Translations under genes and position numbers: made by a program | Notes under the pieces: model-generated | What the model saw: the letters and a program-made list of their open reading frames with translations, nothing else | Told to the model about the DNA's origin: nothing | The model's database searches: none | In this document: piece after piece, positions 34,782-44,163 of the stretch | Position numbering within the stretch: the first letter of the stretch is position 1 | How the letters are laid out: every line of letters starts with the position of its first letter | Origin: Extibacter muris | GTDB lineage: Bacteria; Bacillota; Clostridia; Lachnospirales; Lachnospiraceae | DNA length: 64,000 nucleotides | Direction: 5' to 3' | Assembly: GCF_004345005.1 (NCBI RefSeq) | Contig: NZ_SMMX01000002.1 | Span: forward strand, 248,001 to 312,000

Positions 34782-36473
34782 ATGTTACAGAATTTACATG
34801 TGAAAAATCTTGCCCTCATAGATGAGATTGAAGTGGACTTCAAAGAAGGGCTGAATATACTTACAGGAGAGACCGGGGCCGGCAAATCTATCATTCTCGG
34901 GTCTGTCAGCCTAGCGCTCGGCGGCCGGTACACGAAAGACATCATACGTGCGGGTGCGGATTATGGATTTGTGGAGCTAGCATTTGTCGTGGAGAATGAG
35001 CGGCAGGCAGAGAAGCTGAAAGCGCTTGACATATTTCCGGAGGAAGGGATGGTCGTGCTGAGCAGGCGTCTCATGGCAGGGAGAAGCGTGAGCAGAATCA
35101 ACGGGGAGACGGTGCAGATGGGGCTTCTAAGGGAAGTGTCCTCTATTCTGATTGATATCCATGGGCAGCACGAGCACCAGTCGCTGCTCTACAAGAAGTA
35201 TCATCTGGAAATCGTAGACGCATTTGCAAGAGACTATATCGGCTCCGTGAAGGACGAGACGGCTCGGGCGTATCATACTTACAAGGCGCGCAGAAAAGAG
35301 CTGGAAGAAGCGGATATGGATGAGGCACAGAGGGCCAAGGAGCTCGCCTTCCTTAAGTTCGAGGCGGACGAGATAGAGAAGGCAGAGCTTAAGCCAGGGG
35401 AAGACGAGGAGCTGGAGGCTTTGTACCGCCGCATGGCAAACGGCAGGAAGATTGCCGATGGCGTTGCGGAGGCACATACCTTTACAAGCGAAGGAGAATC
35501 CAGCGCGAGCGAAGCGCTCAGCAGGGCCATACGTGCACTCTCCGAGGCGTCTGAATATGACGGGCGCGCGCAGGAGCTCTATCACCAGCTTGTGGAAGTG
35601 GACAGCCTGCTGAACGATTTCAACAGAGAGCTGTCCGATTACAGCAAATCATGCGAATTTTCCGAAGAAGAGTTCGTAGAGACGGAGAACCGCCTGAATG
35701 AAATCAATCATTTAAAACAAAAATATGGGAATACTATAGATGAAATCCTGGCTTACTGCAGGGAACAGCAGGACAAGATCCAGAAGCTCGAGGATTATGA
35801 GCAGTATATAGATACATTAAAAAAATCTTGCGACACGGCGGAAAAAGAGCTGAAGAAGCAGGCGGGCAGGCTGAGCCGTCTGAGGAAAGAACAGGCGGCG
35901 ATTCTGGAGAGGGAGATTAAAGAAGGTCTGATGGAACTGAACTTTGAAGATGTCAGCTTTGCGATACATTTTGAGGAGCTGCCTGACTATACGGTCCAGG
36001 GCACGGATGATGTGGAATTCATGATATCGCTCAATCCGGGCCAGCCCGTGAGGCCGCTCATCAATGTGGCCTCGGGCGGCGAGCTGTCGAGAATCATGCT
36101 GGCAATCAAGACCGTCATGGCAGACCGGGACGACATAGAGACGCTGATCTTTGATGAGATTGATGTCGGTATCAGCGGGCGTACCGCGCAGAAAGTGTCC
36201 GAGAAGATGGCGGTCATAGGCAGGAAACATCAAGTGATCTGCATCACCCATCTCGCACAGATAGCCGCAATGGCGGACTGCCACTTCGTCATCGAAAAGA
36301 CAGCCACAAAAGAGAGTACGAAGACCGATATCCTGCCGCTGGATGAGGAAGCGTCAATAAACGAGCTGGCAAGAATACTCGGCGGAGCCAGAATAACAGA
36401 TACCGTGATGGAAAATGCCAAAGAAATGCGGGAACTTGCAAAACAGACAAAAAAATCCAGAGTGAAATCCTGA
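34782..36473 (+). CDS. recN: DNA repair protein RecN
   Basis: RecN is an SMC-like ATPase recruited to double-strand breaks. The 563-residue protein has Walker A TGETGAGKSIIL near residue 29, a short coiled coil (about 150-390), the ABC-type signature VASGGELSRIMLAIK and Walker B LIFDEIDVGISG. Its terminator follows closely and a small palindromic repeat lies beyond it. Confidence 0.96.
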   Translation: MLQNLHVKNLALIDEIEVDFKEGLNILTGETGAGKSIILGSVSLALGGRYTKDIIRAGADYGFVELAFVVENERQAEKLKALDIFPEEGMVVLSRRLMAGRSVSRINGETVQMGLLREVSSILIDIHGQHEHQSLLYKKYHLEIVDAFARDYIGSVKDETARAYHTYKARRKELEEADMDEAQRAKELAFLKFEADEIEKAELKPGEDEELEALYRRMANGRKIADGVAEAHTFTSEGESSASEALSRAIRALSEASEYDGRAQELYHQLVEVDSLLNDFNRELSDYSKSCEFSEEEFVETENRLNEINHLKQKYGNTIDEILAYCREQQDKIQKLEDYEQYIDTLKKSCDTAEKELKKQAGRLSRLRKEQAAILEREIKEGLMELNFEDVSFAIHFEELPDYTVQGTDDVEFMISLNPGQPVRPLINVASGGELSRIMLAIKTVMADRDDIETLIFDEIDVGISGRTAQKVSEKMAVIGRKHQVICITHLAQIAAMADCHFVIEKTATKESTKTDILPLDEEASINELARILGGARITDTVMENAKEMRELAKQTKKSRVKS

Positions 36474-36487
36474 AAAACTCATATACT

Positions 36488-36517
36488 AAGACAGACATGA
36501 AAGTGTCTGTCTTTTTT
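36488..36517 (+). terminator. Intrinsic terminator after recN
   Basis: AAGACAGACA (36488-36497) pairs perfectly with TGTCTGTCTT (36504-36513), and a run of Ts follows to 36517. Confidence 0.85.
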
Positions 36518-36521
36518 CGAT

Positions 36522-36552
36522 ATTGTCATAGGGGTCTGACCCCTATGACAAT
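36522..36552. repeat. Palindromic repeat, GGGGTC type, 31 bp
   Basis: ATTGTCATAGGGGTC and its reverse complement are separated by one T, a perfect 15-bp inverted repeat. It sits between the recN terminator and the spoIVB ribosome binding site. The core CATAGGGGTC-T-GACCCCTATG recurs in the palindrome at 48835-48882. Confidence 0.85.
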
Positions 36553-36578
36553 TCTATACAATTTCAGGAGGGTTTGGT

Positions 36579-37643
36579 ATGCGGAGATACTGGTACAAGA
36601 AAATACTTATCATTATTGTTACTTTCACGATTGCGGTGGGCGGAAGCTACTATCTTATCGAGGACCAGCACAGCCAGCTGAGGCAGGAGGTGAGCGCGAG
36701 CGCTGAGTCCAAGCGGATGGTGATTCCCGGAGGGATGCCCATCGGCATCTATCTGGAGACGGAGGGCGTGATGGTTCTCGGCACGGATTCGGTCACGTCT
36801 GTGGACGGAATGGATTATGAGCCGGCGGCCCACCTTGTAAAGTCAGGCGATTATATCGTGGGGCTGGACGACGAAGAGATCAACAGCAAATCAGAACTGA
36901 TAGCAGCGATGAAGAAGCTGGATGAGGACGAGGTGGTGCTGAAGGTGCGCCGGACGGACAAGTACATCAATATCAAGCTGAAGCCGGTACAGTGCGGCAC
37001 GAGGGATTATAAGCTCGGCATATGGGTACGAGACAATGCACAGGGGCTCGGCACGATTACCTTCCTGAATACGGACAGCCAGTTTGGAGCACTCGGGCAC
37101 GGGATCCACGATGTGGATACGAACGAACTTCTGGAAATCAATGACGGGACACTTTACACGACGAGCATCAAAGACATCCAAAAGGGTGAGAATGGCGTTC
37201 CGGGAGGTATGGAGGGCATTATCATCTACAATAACTATAACGTGCTCGGAAGCATAGAGAAAAATACGGAATCTGGGATATTTGGCCGTATTGAGCGGAT
37301 TGATGCGCTTTTTTCAGACCAGACGCCGATTGAAGTCGGTAATAAAGATGATATCGAAGAGGGAGATGCTGTCATACGATGTTCCGTTGACGGCAAAGTA
37401 AAAGATTATGATATTCGTATTACAAAAATCGACAAAAACACCAAAGAAGTAAACAAGGGAATTGTCATTGAAGTTACAGATTCTGAGCTCCTTAAATTGA
37501 CCGGAGGAATCGTACAAGGCATGAGCGGAAGCCCGATAATCCAGAATAACAAATTAATCGGGGCGGTTACCCATGTGTTCGTTCAGGATTCTACGAAAGG
37601 GTATGGCATTTTCATAGAGAATATGTTGAATTATGTAGAATAG
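36579..37643 (+). CDS. spoIVB: SpoIVB peptidase
   Basis: SpoIVB is a serine peptidase made in the forespore and exported to the intermembrane space, where it triggers pro-sigma-K processing. The 354-residue protein has an N-terminal membrane anchor (KILIIIVTFTIAVGGSYYL), a PDZ domain (about 75-145, with GDYIVGLDDEEINSKSEL) and an S55 peptidase domain. The catalytic Ser sits in QGMSGSPIIQ and the His lies in GALGHGIHDVDT. It is shorter than the 426-residue Bacillus protein. spo0A follows, as in most spore formers. Confidence 0.94.
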   Translation: MRRYWYKKILIIIVTFTIAVGGSYYLIEDQHSQLRQEVSASAESKRMVIPGGMPIGIYLETEGVMVLGTDSVTSVDGMDYEPAAHLVKSGDYIVGLDDEEINSKSELIAAMKKLDEDEVVLKVRRTDKYINIKLKPVQCGTRDYKLGIWVRDNAQGLGTITFLNTDSQFGALGHGIHDVDTNELLEINDGTLYTTSIKDIQKGENGVPGGMEGIIIYNNYNVLGSIEKNTESGIFGRIERIDALFSDQTPIEVGNKDDIEEGDAVIRCSVDGKVKDYDIRITKIDKNTKEVNKGIVIEVTDSELLKLTGGIVQGMSGSPIIQNNKLIGAVTHVFVQDSTKGYGIFIENMLNYVE

Positions 37644-37652
37644 TCTGTAAAC

Positions 37653-37717
37653 TGTCGATTGGTGTCAAATTTTTACGACAGTAATTTCTTGCTTTGCCAT
37701 ATGGCGAAATATATAAT
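37653..37717 (+). promoter_or_regulatory. spo0A promoter region with candidate Spo0A boxes
   Basis: TTGCTT (37689-37694) and TATAAT (37712-37717) are 17 bases apart. TGGCGAA (37702-37708), inside the spacer, is close to the Spo0A box TGTCGAA. TGTCGAT (37653-37659) and TGTCGTA on the minus strand (within 37671-37680) are weaker matches. Autoregulation by Spo0A is known in Bacillus, where a sigma-H promoter is also used. The sites here are pattern matches only. Confidence 0.45.
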
Positions 37718-37761
37718 AAATTCTGACGGTTTTTATATGAGGAAGGGAGGCTTTACGCCAA

Positions 37762-38553
37762 ATGGGAGAGATAAACGTAGCGATAGCCGACGACAATGAG
37801 AGAATCTTGGATTTGCTTGGCGATATCATAAGCAATGACAAGGAGCTTACACTTGTCGGTAAGGCGAATAATGGGGAGGACATGTATGAGCTTATTAGGC
37901 AGAAACAGCCGGATGTTGTCCTGTTGGACCTGATAATGCCGAAAATGGACGGTCTGAGTGTCATGGATCTTGTCAACGAAGATAAGGAGATAAAGAAACA
38001 CCCGGACTTTATTGTCGTAACAGCGGTAGGACAGGAAAGAATTACAGAAGATGCCTTTAAGAAGGGCGCGAACTACTATATCATGAAACCGTTTAACAAC
38101 GATATGGTACTGAACAGGATAAAACATGCGAACCATGTGATAAGACATGAGATGAAACAGATGTCTCCGGGAGAAACAACTTTAAGCCGTCAGCCGGAAG
38201 TCAATCTGGAAACGAGAGTAACAGACATGATACATGAGATTGGTATACCTGCCCATATCAAAGGATACCATTATCTGAGGGATGCGATCATTATGGCAGT
38301 GGAAGATATGGATGTGTTGAATGCCATAACGAAAGTTCTGTATCCTACAGTAGCCAAGATGCACCAGACGACAGCAAGCAGAGTCGAAAGGGCGATACGC
38401 CATGCGATCGAGGTTGCATGGAGCAGAGGAAAACTGGATACGCTCGACGACTTGTTCGGGTATACAGTAAGCAACGGAAAGGGAAAACCAACGAATTCAG
38501 AATTTATCGCATTGATAGCTGACACGATTCGCTTGGAATATAAAAACAGATAA
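37762..38553 (+). CDS. spo0A: Sporulation master regulator Spo0A
   Basis: Spo0A is the response regulator that commits cells to sporulation. The 263-residue protein has an N-terminal receiver domain with acidic pocket residues in IADDNERIL, the phosphoacceptor Asp in [14 protein letters not shown] and the Lys in YYIMKPF. The C-terminal DNA-binding domain carries [19 protein letters not shown] and the recognition region [17 protein letters not shown]. In clostridia it is phosphorylated directly by orphan kinases, and none is present here. Confidence 0.97.
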   Translation: MGEINVAIADDNERILDLLGDIISNDKELTLVGKANNGEDMYELIRQKQPDVVLLDLIMPKMDGLSVMDLVNEDKEIKKHPDFIVVTAVGQERITEDAFKKGANYYIMKPFNNDMVLNRIKHANHVIRHEMKQMSPGETTLSRQPEVNLETRVTDMIHEIGIPAHIKGYHYLRDAIIMAVEDMDVLNAITKVLYPTVAKMHQTTASRVERAIRHAIEVAWSRGKLDTLDDLFGYTVSNGKGKPTNSEFIALIADTIRLEYKNR

Positions 38554-38617
38554 GACTTTCCTTCTGAAAAAAAATACGGTATAATAATACATATCGTGAG
38601 GTTGGGAGGAAAATCTG

Positions 38618-40060
38618 ATGGAAAAAATATTATTTGCGGCTTCTGAGTCAGTACCCTTTATAAAGACGGGGGGACTGGCCGATGTAGTCGGTTCTTTGCC
38701 AAAGTACTTTGATAAAGAAAAGTATGACGTACGAGTGATGTTACCGAAATATATGTGCATGAAGGATGAATGGAAAGAAAAACTTACGTATTGTACCCAC
38801 TTCTATATGGATCTGAACTGGAGGACGCAATACGTAGGGATACTGGAATTAGAATACGATGGAATAACGTTCTATTTTATAGATAATGAATACTACTTTA
38901 ATGGATTTGCGCCATATGGGGATATGTATTCGGATATTGAAAAGTTTGCATTCTTTTCAAAAGCAGTTCTCAGCGCCCTGCCGCTGATTGATTTCAGACC
39001 TGACATTTTGCACTGCCATGACTGGCAGAGCGGTCTCGTACCGGTATACCTGGATAATTTCCGATATGGAAATGAATTCTACAGGGGCATAAAGACAATC
39101 ATGACCATACATAACCTGAAGTTTCAGGGAACATGGGATACGAAGAGAGTAATGGATATAACCGGGCTGCCGAGATACTACTTTGCACCGGATAAGCTGG
39201 AAGCGTATAAAGATGCCAATTATCTCAAAGGGGGCATCGTATACGCTGACCGGATTACAACAGTGAGCAGCTCTTATGCAGAAGAGATCAAGACGCCGTT
39301 TTACGGAGAGAAGCTGGACGGGCTCATGAACGCGAGAGCCAACAGCCTGTCCGGCATCGTGAACGGCATTGACTATGAAGACTATAATCCGGCGGACGAC
39401 CCGCACATTGAGAAGAATTATACGGTAGACAATTTCCGAAAGGAAAAGGTGAAAAATAAGATAGCCCTTCAGAAAGAGCTGGGTCTGGAGGCCGACCACC
39501 GCGTGATGATGATCGGAGTCGTGTCAAGGCTGACAGACCAGAAGGGATTCGATCTGATATCTTATGTCATGGATGAACTGTGTCAGGATGCGGTACAGCT
39601 CGTGGTGCTTGGCACGGGTGAGGAGCAGTATGAAAACATGTTCCGGCACTATGCCTGGAAGTATTCGGATAAGGTATCTGCGAATATATTCTATTCAGAG
39701 CCGATGTCCCATAAGATATATGCTTCCTGCGACGCATTCCTGATGCCGTCACTGTTCGAACCGTGCGGACTGAGCCAGCTCATGAGCCTGCGCTACGGAA
39801 CGGTTCCGGTTGTAAGAGAGACGGGCGGCCTGAAAGATACGGTCGAGGCGTATAATGAGTATGAAAAGACGGGAACCGGATTCAGCTTCATGAACTACAA
39901 TGCCCATGAGATGCTCGGTACGATCCGCTATGCAGAACGTATCTATTACGATAAGAAGAGAGACTGGAACAAGATAGTGGAAAGGGGCATGCAGAAGGAT
40001 TTCTCCTGGAAGAATTCTGCAAAGCAATATGAAGATTTATACGAAAGCATACTCTGTTAA
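38618..40060 (+). CDS. glgA: Glycogen synthase (ADP-glucose type)
   Basis: GlgA extends alpha-1,4-glucan using ADP-glucose. The 480-residue GT5 enzyme has the N-terminal KTGGLADV motif at 16-23, HDWQSGLVPVY, NGIDYEDYNP and the C-terminal EPCGLSQLMSLRYGTVPV with the nucleotide-binding Glu residues. No other glycogen gene is adjacent. A TATAAT at 38580-38585 has only a weak -35 partner (TTTCCT). Storage of glycogen before sporulation is a known theme in clostridia, but the link here is only proximity to spo0A. Confidence 0.94.
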   Translation: MEKILFAASESVPFIKTGGLADVVGSLPKYFDKEKYDVRVMLPKYMCMKDEWKEKLTYCTHFYMDLNWRTQYVGILELEYDGITFYFIDNEYYFNGFAPYGDMYSDIEKFAFFSKAVLSALPLIDFRPDILHCHDWQSGLVPVYLDNFRYGNEFYRGIKTIMTIHNLKFQGTWDTKRVMDITGLPRYYFAPDKLEAYKDANYLKGGIVYADRITTVSSSYAEEIKTPFYGEKLDGLMNARANSLSGIVNGIDYEDYNPADDPHIEKNYTVDNFRKEKVKNKIALQKELGLEADHRVMMIGVVSRLTDQKGFDLISYVMDELCQDAVQLVVLGTGEEQYENMFRHYAWKYSDKVSANIFYSEPMSHKIYASCDAFLMPSLFEPCGLSQLMSLRYGTVPVVRETGGLKDTVEAYNEYEKTGTGFSFMNYNAHEMLGTIRYAERIYYDKKRDWNKIVERGMQKDFSWKNSAKQYEDLYESILC

Positions 40061-40095
40061 CAGCAGTGGAGAAGATTACATCAAGAGGAGAACAG

Positions 40096-40965
40096 ATGAA
40101 GATAAAAGAGATACTGAAGGATAAGGAACCACACATTTCGTTTGAGGTGTTTCCTCCAAAAACGGATGCAGGATATGAAAGTGTGCTGTCTGCGACTGAA
40201 AAAATAGCAGCATTAAAACCGTCATTTATAAGTGTAACCTATGGTGCAGGCGGCGGTACGAGCAAGAATACGGTCAACATTGCATCCCATATACAAAATG
40301 ATCTGGGAGTGGTAAGCCTGGCACACCTGACATGCGCATCGTCCACAAAGGATGAAGTACGGCAGGTGATTGGAAAGCTGAAAGAAGAGGGAATTGAAAA
40401 TGTACTGGGTCTTCGTGGAGATATACCCGATGATGTGCAGTTCCCTGTATCAAACCAGTACAAATATGCATATGAACTGATTCAGGATATAAAGTCTCAG
40501 GGCAGCTTCTGCGTTGGGGCGGCCTGCTATCCTGAGGGGCATGTGGAGACGGAACATAAGAAAGACGATATTGAGAATCTGAAGAACAAGGTGGAATGCG
40601 GAGTGGACTTTCTCACGACGCAGATGTTCTTCGACAACAATATCCTATATAACTTTCTTTACCGTATCCGGGAAAAGGGGATCACTGTACCAGTGCTTCC
40701 GGGCATCATGCCGGTGACGAATTCCAAGCAGATGAAGAGAATATGCTCTTTATCAGGAACAGCGCTGCCGGAGAGGTTCCGTGCCATCGTGGACCGCTTC
40801 GGAGAGAATCCGAAGGCGATGCAGCAGGCCGGTATCGCATATGCAACCGACCAGATTATCGATCTGATTGCCAATGGAATCAACAACATACATATTTATT
40901 CCATGAACAAGCCGGAAGTCGCGGAGGCAATCATGTATAATCTGTCGGAAATAGTAAAAGTATAA
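40096..40965 (+). CDS. metF: Methylenetetrahydrofolate reductase
   Basis: MetF reduces methylene-THF to methyl-THF, the methyl donor for MetH. The 289-residue TIM-barrel flavoprotein has ISFEVFPPKTD at its start, SVTYGAGGGTSKNT, LRGDIPDD and FLTTQMFFDN in the right order. I chose ATG 40096, behind AGAGGAG, over an earlier in-frame start. The reactivation-domain gene and metH follow, forming a methionine module. Confidence 0.95.
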   Translation: MKIKEILKDKEPHISFEVFPPKTDAGYESVLSATEKIAALKPSFISVTYGAGGGTSKNTVNIASHIQNDLGVVSLAHLTCASSTKDEVRQVIGKLKEEGIENVLGLRGDIPDDVQFPVSNQYKYAYELIQDIKSQGSFCVGAACYPEGHVETEHKKDDIENLKNKVECGVDFLTTQMFFDNNILYNFLYRIREKGITVPVLPGIMPVTNSKQMKRICSLSGTALPERFRAIVDRFGENPKAMQQAGIAYATDQIIDLIANGINNIHIYSMNKPEVAEAIMYNLSEIVKV

Positions 40966-40985
40966 GCGAAGCATAAGGGGAAGAC

Positions 40986-41627
40986 ATGGATACAAGGACG
41001 AAGGAAGCAGTTCGTTACTTGGGGTATGGCAGACATGCGGTAGATGATTATACACTTGCGCTGATTGGGGAAGCATTTGAAGAGCTGGACCTGCTGGCAG
41101 CCAGGAGAATCGTCTACCGCATTTTTGACTTGACGCTGAAAGGGCAGGACTGCATAGAGATAGGAAATTTATGCATCAGGAGCAGAGGCCTCGGCAGAAA
41201 TTTGAATGGCTGCAGTAAGGCAGCCGTACTCGGGGCGACGCTCGGCATCGAGATAGATATGTATATGAAGAAGCTGAGCATTACAGATATGGCCAAGGCA
41301 GTTGTCGTACAGGCGTGTGCCGCAGCCCTGCTGGAAGACTATCTGGACAGCTGCCAGCTTGAGATAGAGGAGGAGGCGGACAGGCAGGGACTGTATCTCC
41401 GCCCCCGGTTCAGCCCGGGATACGGGGACTTTCCCATACAGCACCAGGAAGAGATACTACGGATGCTGGACGCTGCCAAGAAGATCGGACTGACGATGAC
41501 CGGAAGCAGCATGCTGACGCCGACGAAGTCTGTCACGGCAGTCATAGGGATGAGCAGGAGGAAGGAGCCGTGCCACAGAAAAGGCTGTGAGGCGTGCAAG
41601 ATGACAGATTGTCCCTACAGAAGATAA
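40986..41627 (+). CDS. Stand-alone methionine synthase reactivation-domain protein
   Basis: This 213-residue protein matches the vitamin-B12-dependent methionine synthase activation domain, which reductively methylates inactive cob(II)alamin using SAM. Residues 60-140 (SRGLGRNLNGCSKAAVLGAT, 20 residues) and the RPRFSPGYGDFPIQHQ SAM-site motif are typical. TPTKSVTAVIGM follows, and a C-terminal Cys cluster (CHRKGCEACKMTDCPYR) may bind a metal. In E. coli this domain is fused to MetH. Here MetH lacks it, so the two proteins probably act together. Confidence 0.88.
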   Translation: MDTRTKEAVRYLGYGRHAVDDYTLALIGEAFEELDLLAARRIVYRIFDLTLKGQDCIEIGNLCIRSRGLGRNLNGCSKAAVLGATLGIEIDMYMKKLSITDMAKAVVVQACAAALLEDYLDSCQLEIEEEADRQGLYLRPRFSPGYGDFPIQHQEEILRMLDAAKKIGLTMTGSSMLTPTKSVTAVIGMSRRKEPCHRKGCEACKMTDCPYRR

Positions 41628-41661
41628 GGGAAGACCATGACAAAGGAGAAAGTGAAAGTAG

Positions 41662-44055
41662 ATGTTATCACAGAGACTTGGAAAAGAACTATTATATTTT
41701 GACGGAGGCATGGGCACCCTGCTCCAGTCAAAGGGGCTTAGGCCGGGAGAACTGCCGGAGACGTGGAACCTGATACACACGGAAGAGATCATCGACATCC
41801 ACCGGCAGTATTTTGAAGCCGGCAGTGATATCGTGCTGACGAATACATTTGGTGCAAACGCGTTGAAGTTCCACGATACACAGTACAATCTAAAGGATAT
41901 CGTCTCGGCCGCCGTCAGAAACGTCAAGAAAGCTGCGAAGCTCGGCGTGGCCGACGGGCGCGAGACCTATGCTGCACTTGATATCGGACCTACGGGCAAG
42001 CTGCTCAAGCCGATGGGCGATCTGGCATTTGAGGATGCCTATGAAGCCTTTAAAGAGGTCGCCTGCTATGGGGAGGAGGCCGGCGCCGATCTCATCCATA
42101 TAGAGACGATGAGCGACACGTATGAAGTGAAAGCGGCCGTTCTGGCCGTAAAAGAGAACACGAATCTTCCGGTATTCGCAACGATGATCTTTGACGAGAG
42201 AGGCAAGCTTCTGACAGGTGGAGATGTGCTGTCTGTCGTGGCCCTGCTGGAGGGGCTTAGGGTGGACGCCCTCGGTATCAACTGCGGGATGGGGCCAAAG
42301 CAGATGATGCCTGTACTGGATGAGATTATGAGATACGCCTCCATACCTGTTATCGTGAAGCCGAACGCGGGGCTTCCGAAACAGAAGGAGGGAGCGGTGT
42401 TTTATGACGTGGATCCGGAGCATTTTGCTGAGTCGATGCACCAGGTCGTGCAAGTAGGTGCCTGCGTCATCGGGGGATGCTGTGGAACGACTCCTGCGCA
42501 CATCAAGGCTATGGCAGGCAGATGTAAAGGTATGCGCCCAAAGGCGCCGGTAAAAAAAGGTGATACCATCGTGTCTTCCTATGGGCGGGGTGTCGCTATT
42601 GGTGACCGGCCGGTTATCATAGGCGAGCGGATCAATCCGACGGGGAAGAGCAAGTTCAAGCAGGCGCTGAAGAATCATGATCTGGATTACATTCTGCGGG
42701 AAGGAATCACGCAGCAGGATAAAGGGGCACATATACTGGATGTCAACGTGGGGCTTCCGGATATAGATGAAGTATCCATGATGAAAGAGGTGGTGTGTGA
42801 GCTGCAGAGCGTCACAAGCCTTCCGCTCCAGATTGACACGGTTGACATAGCAGCCATGGAGGCGGCTATGCGCATCTACAACGGCAAGCCGATGGTGAAC
42901 TCTGTAAATGGGAAGCAGGAATCCATGGACGCCGTATTTCCGCTCATAAAGAAGTACGGCGGCGTAGTTATCGGACTGACGATTGATGAGGACGGCATAC
43001 CGGACACGGCGGATGGAAGGCTTAAGGTTGCCGGCAGGATAATAGATGAAGCGGAAAAGTACGGCATCGACCGGAAAGATATTGTCATCGATGTGCTTGC
43101 CATGACAATCAGTTCAGAGCCGGAAGGTGCAAAGATTACGCTGGACGCGCTTCGGAAGGTGACCGAATACTATGGCGTCCGTACGGTGCTCGGTGTCTCG
43201 AACATATCTTTCGGCCTGCCTTACCGCCCTGCAATCAATGCCAATTTCTATACGATGGCGATGCAGTGCGGACTCAGCGCGGGTATTATCAATCCGTCTT
43301 CAGAAGATATGATGAGGTCTTATTACTCTTTCTGCGCACTCATGAACCATGACAAGAACTGTGAGCAGTATATTATGCAGTATGGCAATCAGAAAGCGCC
43401 TTCCCCATCCGTGCAGCCTTCAGGAGAGATGGCGCTCAAAGACGCCATTGAGAAAGGGCTGAAGGAGGAGGCGTACCAGGCGGCTGCCCGGCTTGTGATA
43501 GAAAAGGCGCCGCTTGACATCATCAATGAACACCTCATACCGGCTCTCGACGCGGTGGGGAAAGGGTTTGAGAAGGGAACCATCTTCCTTCCGCAGCTGC
43601 TTATGAGTGCAGATGCGGCGAAGCTCGCATTCGCGGTGCTTAAAGATGAGCTGGCCAAAAGCGGTGAAGCGGCGCAGAAAAAGGAGAAGGTGATTCTGGC
43701 TACCGTCAAGGGAGATATCCACGACATCGGCAAAAACATTGTGAAAGTGCTGCTAGAGAACTACAGCTTTGACGTGATCGATCTTGGCAAAGATGTGGCG
43801 CCGGAGGTGATAGTCCAACGGGCAGTTGCAGAAGACGTGCATCTCGTGGGCTTAAGCGCGCTTATGACGACGACGGTCGTCAGCATGGAGGAGACGATCC
43901 GGCAGCTCAGACAGGAAAAGCCGGACTGCAAGGTCATGGTGGGCGGTGCTGTATTAAACGAGGAATATGCGGATATGATTGGAGCGGACTACTATGGAAA
44001 AGACGCGATGCAGTCTGTATATTATGCGCAGGACGTCCTGAACGCAGCGAAGTGA
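41662..44055 (+). CDS. metH: Cobalamin-dependent methionine synthase lacking the activation domain
   Basis: MetH transfers a methyl group from methyl-THF through cobalamin to homocysteine. The 797-residue protein has the homocysteine domain (1-290) with zinc-ligand Cys in GINCGMGP and GGCCGTTPAH, and the pterin-binding domain (about 305-575, starting VIIGERINPTGK). The B12 cap (585-670) is followed by the cobalamin domain with the axial His in GDIHDIGKN. It ends there and lacks the roughly 330-residue SAM reactivation domain of the long form, which is supplied by the preceding gene. Confidence 0.95.
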   Translation: MLSQRLGKELLYFDGGMGTLLQSKGLRPGELPETWNLIHTEEIIDIHRQYFEAGSDIVLTNTFGANALKFHDTQYNLKDIVSAAVRNVKKAAKLGVADGRETYAALDIGPTGKLLKPMGDLAFEDAYEAFKEVACYGEEAGADLIHIETMSDTYEVKAAVLAVKENTNLPVFATMIFDERGKLLTGGDVLSVVALLEGLRVDALGINCGMGPKQMMPVLDEIMRYASIPVIVKPNAGLPKQKEGAVFYDVDPEHFAESMHQVVQVGACVIGGCCGTTPAHIKAMAGRCKGMRPKAPVKKGDTIVSSYGRGVAIGDRPVIIGERINPTGKSKFKQALKNHDLDYILREGITQQDKGAHILDVNVGLPDIDEVSMMKEVVCELQSVTSLPLQIDTVDIAAMEAAMRIYNGKPMVNSVNGKQESMDAVFPLIKKYGGVVIGLTIDEDGIPDTADGRLKVAGRIIDEAEKYGIDRKDIVIDVLAMTISSEPEGAKITLDALRKVTEYYGVRTVLGVSNISFGLPYRPAINANFYTMAMQCGLSAGIINPSSEDMMRSYYSFCALMNHDKNCEQYIMQYGNQKAPSPSVQPSGEMALKDAIEKGLKEEAYQAAARLVIEKAPLDIINEHLIPALDAVGKGFEKGTIFLPQLLMSADAAKLAFAVLKDELAKSGEAAQKKEKVILATVKGDIHDIGKNIVKVLLENYSFDVIDLGKDVAPEVIVQRAVAEDVHLVGLSALMTTTVVSMEETIRQLRQEKPDCKVMVGGAVLNEEYADMIGADYYGKDAMQSVYYAQDVLNAAK

Positions 44056-44087
44056 CGTATGTTTTTGATTAAATACATGTCTGCATA

Positions 44088-44116
44088 TTGACAGTATTTT
44101 AACGATTCAGTATAGT
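44088..44116 (+). promoter_or_regulatory. Sigma-A promoter for the second [FeFe] hydrogenase
   Basis: TTGACA (44088-44093) and TATAGT (44111-44116) are spaced 17 bases. The ribosome binding site CAGGAGG and the hydrogenase ATG follow within 50 bases. Confidence 0.75.
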
Positions 44117-44163
44117 GTTGGCAGGAACAAATTAGTGGAAGATAATCAGGAGGAAACTGCCAT

